Source: Clostridia bacterium (lineage in GTDB: Bacteria > Bacillota > Clostridia > Oscillospirales > CAG-272). From it: a stretch of 64,000 nucleotides of DNA. Positions 58,282 through 64,000 of the stretch are shown in pieces (position 1 is the stretch's first letter; every line of letters begins with the position of its first letter). Under the pieces are notes generated by a model, which ran no database searches, was not told where the DNA came from, and worked only from the letters and a program-made list of their open reading frames with translations. A program made the position numbers and the translations under genes. The stretch lies in assembly GCA_017461945.1 (NCBI GenBank), contig JAFTSB010000067.1:1-64000 (forward strand). The letters run 5' to 3'.

Positions 58282-59239
58282 GAGCATCTTCGCTCTCGTT
58301 GGTATCTTCTCCCTCATTTTTCTGGTAAGGATCGATCATATATTGCTGGATCACGGGCCAGGCGGCGTATCCGGCAATAAAGCCTGCCAGGGCGGGGAGA
58401 TAGAACAGCGGCAAAATCAAGGGGAGCGAAAAGCCAACGCTGAGGCAGGGAACGATCAATGCAAGGTTTGCGCCAATCACGATTGCCAGACCAAGAAGAG
58501 CCATCGCATTGCGCTTAAGGCCAAGCATGACAAAGATCAAGGCGTTTTTCAAAAGCTTTTTCACCGAAAGATCAAAGGTGATCATCATGTGGTAGATGTA
58601 AAAGCGCATCACGGTATAGATCACGGCCAGGGCGATCATCATCACGTACACCACACCGCACCAAAAAACATCTGCCAGCGCGCTGAAATAGTAAAGATCG
58701 ATAAACAGCACGGCAATGACGGAAAAATCCAAAAGACCAAAGAAAAAGCCCTGCTTCAAATTGCGACGAATGGCATAAAAATAGTCGGACATTAAAAAGC
58801 AGGAGTCGCCGCGAATCAGGCTGCGGAGATTATAAGTAGCTCCCACATTTTGCCAGCCCCACGTTAAAGCGGTTGCGACGACCAAAATCAAAATGGCAAT
58901 CAAACGCCCGGAGGAAAGCACAGGAACATCCAAGGGGCGCGATATGGCGCCCATCAGCAAATTTGCCGTAGGAGAGCCGCCGGCAAGGCTGACGCCCAAG
59001 AGCGGTGCAAATAGGGCACTTTCGGTCGTAGGCATCGTATCACCAAAAAAGTAAACGATCAAGGCAACGATTAAGGGGATGTACAATACCGACATCATCA
59101 AATTAAGAGACATCAGCTTTCCAAGCTTGCGCCCAAGCAGCTTGAAAAAGAATTTTAACGTGGGCGTTGTGTCCTCGGCAACCGCATCCGGGCGATCGGT
59201 TTTGCGAGAAAAAAACGACTTTTTCTTTTCGTTTTCCAT
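58259..59239 (-). CDS. YesL-like (DUF624) membrane protein
   Basis: A 326-residue protein with about six hydrophobic segments. The sequence MSDYFYAIRRNLKQGFFFG and the following FRFY-type region match the DUF624/YesL pattern (a conserved F-x-x-x-I-K-x-N-F-x-Q). Family members are often near carbohydrate ABC systems, but none is here. The charged N-terminus (KKKSFFSRKTDR) and the acidic C-terminus are likely cytosolic. It follows the unknown membrane gene at 59261 by 21 bases and shares its promoter; its last 23 bases overlap the convergent deacetylase. Confidence 0.72.
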   Translation of the reverse strand: MENEKKKSFFSRKTDRPDAVAEDTTPTLKFFFKLLGRKLGKLMSLNLMMSVLYIPLIVALIVYFFGDTMPTTESALFAPLLGVSLAGGSPTANLLMGAISRPLDVPVLSSGRLIAILILVVATALTWGWQNVGATYNLRSLIRGDSCFLMSDYFYAIRRNLKQGFFFGLLDFSVIAVLFIDLYYFSALADVFWCGVVYVMMIALAVIYTVMRFYIYHMMITFDLSVKKLLKNALIFVMLGLKRNAMALLGLAIVIGANLALIVPCLSVGFSLPLILPLFYLPALAGFIAGYAAWPVIQQYMIDPYQKNEGEDTNESEDALTPPAIE

Positions 59240-59260
59240 AAAGCTTCCTTTCGGATCAAT

Positions 59261-59797
59261 TCAAAGGGAAGAAAAAATCTCCCATTGCCGCATGAGTTGC
59301 GGCCACATAAAGTACAGAGTGGAGCCAATCGCTAACAGTATAACGGTTTCAATCATATATTTTCCAAACTCGCGAGAAAAAAGCAAGCCAGTATCTCGCT
59401 TTGGGCAAAGAAAGCTGAATAGTTGCGCTCTTGCTGCGGATAATGCAAACAGCAACAGGGAGCTGACCACCAGTAAAAAGCAAATATTCCATTGTAAAAT
59501 ACCCAACGAGCCCCTTTGTGTTAGGGATGATATATGAAACAAAACCGTCACGTCGTATAAGGCCTTACATACCGATAAAACCAATAAATAGGGTTTTGTT
59601 AAGGTCAGAACTGCCCCCAAAAGAGCCAAAGCGACAAAGAGCAGGGATGCATTACCAAAGGTCAATACATTAAAAGACAACCATTGTCGGGCTGCGATGC
59701 CAATTCCAACGGGAACTGCAAGTGCATAGCACAGAAAAAAACGCATAAACAATCGCGAAACGATGTTTTGACGGTTGGTTGCTGCTTTCTTTTGCAT
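59261..59797 (-). CDS. Uncharacterised membrane protein
   Basis: A 178-residue protein started at the ATG at 59797, which has GGGGGTGAT just upstream; the longer reading lacks such a site. About five hydrophobic segments (FFLCYALAVPVGIGIA, LLFVALALLGAVLTL, ICFLLVVSSLLLFALS, ETVILLAIGSTLYFM) with a basic N-terminus. I recognise no family; I considered a SpoIIM-like fold but saw no supporting motif. First gene of a two-gene unit with the YesL-like gene. Confidence 0.65.
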   Translation of the reverse strand: MQKKAATNRQNIVSRLFMRFFLCYALAVPVGIGIAARQWLSFNVLTFGNASLLFVALALLGAVLTLTKPYLLVLSVCKALYDVTVLFHISSLTQRGSLGILQWNICFLLVVSSLLLFALSAARAQLFSFLCPKRDTGLLFSREFGKYMIETVILLAIGSTLYFMWPQLMRQWEIFSSL

Positions 59798-59849
59798 TTT
59801 ATCACCCCCAATTACTATATGAGGGCAACAAATAGGATATATCAAATTT

Positions 59850-59878
59850 ATTGTAACATATATCCCTTAAAAAATCAA
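59850..59878 (-). promoter_or_regulatory. Sigma-A promoter of the 59797-58259 pair
   Basis: On the minus strand TTGATT (59873-59878), 17-base spacer, TACAAT (59850-59855). Confidence 0.65.
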
Positions 59879-59902
59879 CAGCCGCGCAAAAGATTTACAA
59901 TT

Positions 59903-59936
59903 AAAGGCACCGTGTGCCAAGCCACACGGTGCCTTT
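59903..59936 (-). terminator. Terminator after clpX
   Basis: Fourteen-base stem AAAGGCACCGTGTG / CACACGGTGCCTTT with a six-base loop. On the minus strand a modest T-rich tail follows; the T run is better on the plus strand, so it may work both ways. Confidence 0.75.
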
Positions 59937-59943
59937 TTGTCAT

Positions 59944-61275
59944 TTATGAGCCAGCCTCGGTCTTTTCCTCAAGATCGCGAAGTAGCACGTATTCGGGCTT
60001 CTTTTTGCCCTTGACCGATGCCGGGGTGATCACGACCTCGGCCACGTCCTTGCGGGCGGGGATTTCGTACATCGTTTCCTGCATCAGGTTTTCCATAATC
60101 GCGCGAAGGCCACGTGCGCCGGTGTTGCGCTCCAACGCCATTTCGGCAATGGCCTCCATAGAGCCCTTTGCAAAGGTCAGTTTGACGCCGTCCATTTCAA
60201 ATAGCTTTTGATATTGGCGCACCAAAGAGTTCTTCGGCTCGCTGATGATACGCACCAGCGCGCTTTTATCCAACTCGTTCAGCGATACGATCACGGGGAT
60301 ACGACCCACCAATTCGGGGATCAAACCGTATTTCACAATATCGTGGGGGAGTACGTCTTTATAAATACCAACCTGCTTTTTCTCGGACTTTTTCAAGATC
60401 TCGCTGCCAAAGCCCACCGCGTGGTTGCCCTTGCGACGCTCAATAACTTGCTCCAGTCCTTCAAAAGCGCCACCGCAAATGAAAAGAATGTTCTTAGTAT
60501 TGATATGAATGAACTCCTGATTGGGGTGCTTGCGCCCGCCCTGTGGGGGAACGTTGGCAACGGTACCTTCCAGGATCTTCAGCAATGCTTGTTGAACGCC
60601 CTCTCCGGATACATCGCGGGTAATGGAACGGTTTTCGCTTTTGCGCGCGATCTTGTCGATCTCATCAATATAAATGATGCCGCGCTCGGCCAAAGCAATA
60701 TCAAAATCGGCGGCTTGGATCAAGCGAAGCAGAATGTTTTCTACATCCTCGCCCACATAGCCCGCCTCCGTTAGCGTGGTGGCATCGGCAATAGCAAAGG
60801 GAACCTTTAAGGTTTTTGCCAAGGTTTGTGCAAGATAGGTTTTACCCACACCGGTGGGGCCAAGAAGTAGCACATTACTCTTTTGCAGCTCGATGCCTTC
60901 TTCTTGCTCCTCCTCGGTGCGTTTACCGTGCTTTTTCTTGCCGGCACTATGTTGCTCTGCGTAAAGCACGCGCTTATAGTGGTTGTACACCGCCACAGAA
61001 AGGGCTACCTTGGCCTCATCCTGTCCGATCACGTAATCATCCAATGCAGCCTTGATCTGTGTGGGGCGAGGGAGCGTATCCAACGTAAATCCGCTGCGAT
61101 CCGCCACCTGCTCCTCGGTTTCGCTGATCAGCTCGGCACAGGCATCCACGCAAAAATCGCAGATGTAAATACCGGTGGGGGAGGGAATGAGAAAATTAGC
61201 TTGATTCTCGTTTCTGCCGCAAAAAGAGCAATAGCGCGTAGAGCGACTGCCCTTATTCGTGGTATTATTAGACAT
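59944..61275 (-). CDS. clpX: ATP-dependent protease ATP-binding subunit ClpX
   Basis: The 443-residue AAA+ unfoldase has the N-terminal zinc-binding domain ([21 protein letters not shown]), [19 protein letters not shown], Walker [19 protein letters not shown], Walker [14 protein letters not shown], the RKH-type pore loop region and the ClpP-docking IGF-like loop (AVGFGSEI). It unfolds tagged proteins for ClpP. A poorly conserved insert rich in Lys/Glu lies around [19 protein letters not shown]. It lies 20 bases after clpP, and the order tig-clpP-clpX is common. Confidence 0.97.
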   Translation of the reverse strand: MSNNTTNKGSRSTRYCSFCGRNENQANFLIPSPTGIYICDFCVDACAELISETEEQVADRSGFTLDTLPRPTQIKAALDDYVIGQDEAKVALSVAVYNHYKRVLYAEQHSAGKKKHGKRTEEEQEEGIELQKSNVLLLGPTGVGKTYLAQTLAKTLKVPFAIADATTLTEAGYVGEDVENILLRLIQAADFDIALAERGIIYIDEIDKIARKSENRSITRDVSGEGVQQALLKILEGTVANVPPQGGRKHPNQEFIHINTKNILFICGGAFEGLEQVIERRKGNHAVGFGSEILKKSEKKQVGIYKDVLPHDIVKYGLIPELVGRIPVIVSLNELDKSALVRIISEPKNSLVRQYQKLFEMDGVKLTFAKGSMEAIAEMALERNTGARGLRAIMENLMQETMYEIPARKDVAEVVITPASVKGKKKPEYVLLRDLEEKTEAGS

Positions 61276-61295
61276 GATAACCTCTTGATTTGATA

Positions 61296-61901
61296 TTAGT
61301 TGCGCTTGGCAAGAACCTTATCCACCAAGCCGTAGGCAAGTGCCTGGTCGGCCGTCATAAAATTGTCACGATCGGTATCACGGGCAATCTCCTCAATGGA
61401 TCTGCCGGTGTTCTCGGCCAAAATGCGATTCAAGGTGTCGCGAGTGCGCAGGATCAGATCAGCTTGGATCTTGATATCAGAGGCTTGACCTCTGGCACCA
61501 CCAAGGGGCTGGTGGATCATGATCTCACTGTTGGGAAGGGCAAAGCGCTTGCCCTTAGTGCCGGAGGATAGCAGAAATGCACCCATAGAAGCTGCCATGC
61601 CGATACAAATGGTAGAAACATCACACTTGATGTAGTTCATGGTGTCATAAATTGCCATACCTGCCGTTACCGAGCCGCCGGGACTGTTGATATAAAACAT
61701 AATATCCTTATCGGGGTCCTGTGCCTCCAAAAACAGCATCTGCGCAACCACCAAAGAAGCGGTGGTATCGTTGACTTCATCGGAGAGAAATACGATGCGG
61801 TCATTGAGCAAACGGGAGAAAATGTCAAAGGAGCGCTCGCCATGGCCGGTCTGCTCGACAACCATGGGAACCAAAGCATTGTTACGATAAAAATCCATCA
61901 T
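61296..61901 (-). CDS. clpP: ATP-dependent Clp protease proteolytic subunit
   Basis: A serine peptidase of 201 residues with the catalytic serine in [16 protein letters not shown], histidine in [16 protein letters not shown] and aspartate in DTDRDNFM, plus [20 protein letters not shown] for the oxyanion loop and [19 protein letters not shown] at the N-terminal gate. Fourteen subunits form the barrel that degrades proteins delivered by ClpX. Two adjacent ATGs (61901 and 61898) are possible; GGAGG lies about 13 bases upstream. The gene is preceded by tig. Confidence 0.96.
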   Translation of the reverse strand: MMDFYRNNALVPMVVEQTGHGERSFDIFSRLLNDRIVFLSDEVNDTTASLVVAQMLFLEAQDPDKDIMFYINSPGGSVTAGMAIYDTMNYIKCDVSTICIGMAASMGAFLLSSGTKGKRFALPNSEIMIHQPLGGARGQASDIKIQADLILRTRDTLNRILAENTGRSIEEIARDTDRDNFMTADQALAYGLVDKVLAKRN

Positions 61902-61955
61902 AATTCTTTCAAAACCTCCGTGAATCGTTATTTTTTGAAAATAGGAAAGGAAACA

Positions 61956-61982
61956 GTAGCCGCGACAAGATGCCGCGGCTAC
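61956..61982 (-). terminator. Possible attenuator between tig and clpP
   Basis: Nine-base stem GTAGCCGCG / CGCGGCTAC with a nine-base loop, followed on the minus strand by a T/C-rich stretch. It could partly stop the tig transcript or stabilise its 3' end. Confidence 0.45.
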
Positions 61983-61997
61983 AATGTTGATCAAAGA

Positions 61998-63311
61998 TTA
62001 TTCTGCCTTGTCTTCAGCAGCCTTGGGGGCTTCGTCGGTAATGACAGCCTTCTCACGAACGAGATCCATAGCCTTCTTTACACGCATATCGTCGGTGATA
62101 GCATCGGCAGGGATGCTTTCCTTTACCTGATCAACAGGCATATTGTATGCATCGGCAATGCGCTGATATTCGGCGTTGATATCCTCCTCGGTGGCCTCTA
62201 CCTTTTCCAGCTCAGCAATCTTCTCCAGGGCAAGGCGAGCCTTTACCTGACGCTCTGCCTGGGGACGGAACTGCTCACGCAGGCCATCCAGGGTCATACC
62301 GGTATACTTCATGTAGGTGTTCAGATCCAAGCCGGACTGACGCAGTCTCATATCGTAATCGCGCAGGAAGTTCTCAGCCTCGGCCTCAAACATAGGAGCA
62401 GGGATATCGGCAACCAACTTCTCGATCAGGGCATCTACCAGCTTTTCGTCAGCAGCAGTGCTGGCGCTGTCCAGATGTCTCTTTTCGATCTTTGCCTTCA
62501 GATCAGCCTTGTATTCAGCAAAGGTGTCAAATTCAGAAACATCCTTTGCAAACTCGTCATCCAGCTCGGGGAGCTCGGTGCGAGTCAGAGCGTGCAGCTT
62601 GCACTTGAACACAGCCTCCTTACCGGCCAGCTCCTTGGAGTGGTACTCGGTGGGGAAGGTGACGTTTACATCAAACTCCTCGTCGATCTTCTTGCCGACG
62701 ATCTGATCTTCAAATCCGGGAATAAAGGTGTTGGAGCCCAGCTTCAGAGCGTAATCCTCGCCCTTTCCGCCCTCGAATGCCTTGCCATCGCAAAAGCCCT
62801 CATAGTCGATTACAGCGGTATCGCCCATCTCGGCTGCACGGCCCAGAACCTCGGTCTCGCGAGAATTGCGCTCACGAATAACCTCGATTTCGCGATCAAC
62901 CTCCTCGTCGGTGACGGGAGCAACGGTGCGGGTAACGGCAAGACCCAGGTAATCAGCAATCTCAACCTCAGGCTTTACAAAAACCTTGGCAGAGAGAACC
63001 AGACCCTCGTCGTCCAGAGAAACAATATCAAACTCGGGCTGAGCCACGGGGTTGATCTTGGATTCCTCAAGAGCTGCGGTATAAGCATCGGGGATGAGAT
63101 CGTTAATGGCGGTTTCATAGAACACACCCTTACCGTACATCTTTTCGATAATGCTGCGAGGAGCCTTACCCTTACGGAAGCCGGGAATGCTCATCTTTTT
63201 ACCTTCCTTTTGAAATGCCTTGTTTACGGCAGCATCAAAAGTCGCCTTATCAATCGAGATATGCAGCTCGTACTTGCTTGCCTCGATCTTTTCAGCTTTG
63301 ACCAATTTCAT
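61998..63311 (-). CDS. tig: Trigger factor
   Basis: The 437-residue chaperone has the ribosome-binding N-terminal domain with MSIPGFRKGKAPRSIIEKMY (the G-F-R-x-G-K-x-P loop), a central FKBP-type domain (GDTAVIDYEGFCDG, FIPGFEDQIVG) and a helical C-terminal chaperone domain. It binds nascent chains at the ribosomal exit. The ATG at 63311 follows TGGAGGA by seven bases; a longer frame from 63344 precedes that site. A consensus promoter lies upstream and the downstream genes are clpP and clpX, so folding and degradation are made together. Confidence 0.96.
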   Translation of the reverse strand: MKLVKAEKIEASKYELHISIDKATFDAAVNKAFQKEGKKMSIPGFRKGKAPRSIIEKMYGKGVFYETAINDLIPDAYTAALEESKINPVAQPEFDIVSLDDEGLVLSAKVFVKPEVEIADYLGLAVTRTVAPVTDEEVDREIEVIRERNSRETEVLGRAAEMGDTAVIDYEGFCDGKAFEGGKGEDYALKLGSNTFIPGFEDQIVGKKIDEEFDVNVTFPTEYHSKELAGKEAVFKCKLHALTRTELPELDDEFAKDVSEFDTFAEYKADLKAKIEKRHLDSASTAADEKLVDALIEKLVADIPAPMFEAEAENFLRDYDMRLRQSGLDLNTYMKYTGMTLDGLREQFRPQAERQVKARLALEKIAELEKVEATEEDINAEYQRIADAYNMPVDQVKESIPADAITDDMRVKKAMDLVREKAVITDEAPKAAEDKAE

Positions 63312-63353
63312 TTTTTCATCCTCCAGAGAATTAGAAAATTTCACACATCGTAT

Positions 63354-63382
63354 ATTTTACTGTTTTCACACTGGTTTGTCAA
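63354..63382 (-). promoter_or_regulatory. Sigma-A promoter of tig-clpP-clpX
   Basis: On the minus strand perfect TTGACA (63377-63382), 17-base spacer, TAAAAT (63354-63359). No CIRCE or CtsR repeat is visible next to it. Confidence 0.82.
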
Positions 63383-63407
63383 GAGTTTTCCATAAAATAA
63401 TAATATA

Positions 63408-63426
63408 AAGCGTGGAAAATACGCTT
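63408..63426 (-). terminator. Weak hairpin after the metallophosphoesterase gene
   Basis: Six-base stem AAGCGT / ACGCTT with a seven-base loop and an AT-rich tail on the minus strand, touching the stop codon. A short stem, so a tentative call. Confidence 0.35.
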
Positions 63427-64000
63427 CAAACGATTAAAAAAGGGGTAAAATTTAAGAAATCGGAAGAAATCATCCGAATGGAAAGCTCGCCGACTTGCTT
63501 TGTGGCAGGAATGTGATAGGTGCCGTGGATGTGCCCGTGGTAGCAGCGCCGTATGCCATAGCTTGAAAGCAGGTCAATGATCTCCTTACATTCAAAGCCA
63601 TTCCAAATGGGAGGGAAATGCAAAAAAACCAAAATTTCTTTATCGGCATTTTCGCCGGTTTTCAGCGCCATGGCAGCATCCAAGCTGAGCTTTAGTCGAA
63701 GAACCTCGCGGTTAACAATCTTGGCATAATCCACATCGCCAACCGTTTGTTGCTGCCCTTCTTCTACAAACCAACCGCGCGTGCCGCAAACAATATAGTT
63801 TTCAATCACAAAGGCGTTGTTGTAAAGCAGATTCAAGGTCGAAATTTGGTTTTCGGCAAAGAAACGCCCCATCTTTGCGGCGGTTTCCCACCAAAAATCG
63901 TGGTTGCCCTTGCCAAGATATTTTTGCCCGGGAAGGGAATCCAAAAGCTTGAAATCCTCTCGCGCCTCGTTCAGATGCATCGCCCAAGAAACGTCGCCGG
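63426..64000 (-). CDS. Calcineurin-like metallophosphoesterase, C-terminal part, cut by window end
   Basis: The frame stays open to the window edge, reading G-D-V-S-W-A-M-H just before the first in-frame Met at 63980, so that Met is internal. G-D-x-S-W-A, YLGKGNHDFWWE (metal-binding G-N-H-D), LVFLHFPPIWNG and CYHGHIHGTYH are the phosphoesterase motifs; the first metal-binding residues (D-x-H) are beyond the edge. Closely similar proteins are annotated as predicted phosphohydrolases of unknown substrate in Clostridia. It ends 44 bases before the tig promoter and may be independently transcribed. Confidence 0.9.
   Translation of the reverse strand, partial: GDVSWAMHLNEAREDFKLLDSLPGQKYLGKGNHDFWWETAAKMGRFFAENQISTLNLLYNNAFVIENYIVCGTRGWFVEEGQQQTVGDVDYAKIVNREVLRLKLSLDAAMALKTGENADKEILVFLHFPPIWNGFECKEIIDLLSSYGIRRCYHGHIHGTYHIPATKQVGELSIRMISSDFLNFTPFLIV

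Noticed and set aside
59261-59797. SpoIIM-like identity for the membrane protein
   Set aside because: Size and helices are similar, but no conserved SpoIIM motif was found.
61842-63395. 517-codon frame on the plus strand
   Set aside because: Opposite tig and the start of clpP, whose identities are certain; no promoter or domain supports it.
1-64000. CRISPR arrays, insertion sequences, tRNA or rRNA genes, prophage, attachment sites
   Set aside because: I looked for spaced direct repeats, transposase motifs, cloverleaf-type sequences and integrase genes and found none that could be supported.

Overview
The window reads as a stretch of chromosome from an uncultured anaerobic member of the Clostridia (Firmicutes/Bacillota), with base composition close to balanced by eye. 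The grounds are a nusB-xseA-xseB-ispA-tlyA-nadK-argR-recN run, WhiA, a dimeric GlyQS-type glycyl-tRNA synthetase, a SpoVB-like flippase, a PdaA-like muramic lactam deacetylase, a small rubredoxin and GTP-dependent PEP carboxykinase. Many intergenic regions show sigma-A promoters (TTGACA-like, 17-base spacer, TATAAT-like) and strong hairpin terminators. I found no rRNA, tRNA, CRISPR array, insertion sequence or phage gene, and no gene-free gap above 300 bases.

Layout. 1-3,340: 5' part of pckG, a SpoVB-like flippase, a cytidylate-kinase-like protein and rubredoxin. 3,386-11,947: one long operon for transcription (nusB), DNA repair (xseA, xseB, recN), prenyl chain synthesis (ispA), rRNA methylation (tlyA), NADP synthesis (nadK), arginine control (argR) and a YbaK-type deacylase. 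11,962-13,468: glyQS with its own promoter and terminator.

13,479-23,656 is the most unusual region. It is a promoter-to-terminator operon of seven uncharacterised genes: two related coiled-coil multi-spanning membrane proteins, a 1169-residue FtsK/SpoIIIE-type ATPase without membrane segments, and four small or coiled-coil helical proteins. One of the small proteins has a central W-E-G turn like WXG100 proteins. The set resembles the logic of type VII (ESX) secretion, but no standard T7SS membrane component can be seen, so it is proposed as a divergent or undescribed secretion or translocation system.

23,660-35,760 is on the minus strand: a sugar operon (GH20-type hexosaminidase plus D-galactonate dehydratase), then a long operon of an oxidoreductase, coaE, a lytic transglycosylase, an M18 aminopeptidase, prfA, tsaC/sua5, a ParC-like topoisomerase subunit and a 59-residue membrane protein. 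35,792-44,336 on the plus strand: a HAD nucleotidase, murB, whiA, dnaE and a bifunctional penicillin-binding protein. 44,348-46,380 on the minus strand: trmL, mnmA and two tiny membrane proteins. 46,443-51,483 on the plus strand: secA, two unknown membrane proteins and a 48-residue Asn/Gln-rich peptide. 51,496-58,281 on the plus strand: pcrA, an unknown membrane protein, an EamA transporter with a GH-like protein, and two polysaccharide deacetylases. 58,259-64,000 on the minus strand: a YesL-like protein, an unknown membrane protein, the protein quality-control set tig-clpP-clpX, and a metallophosphoesterase cut by the window end.

Most of the window is housekeeping: envelope assembly (flippase, MurB, PBP, transglycosylase, deacetylases), translation accuracy (TsaC, a TsaD-like paralogue, MnmA, TrmL, PrfA, GlyQS, YbaK), replication and repair (DnaE, PcrA, XseAB, RecN, topoisomerase), and secretion and folding (SecA, Tig, ClpXP). 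The 13-23 kb operon stands apart as accessory.
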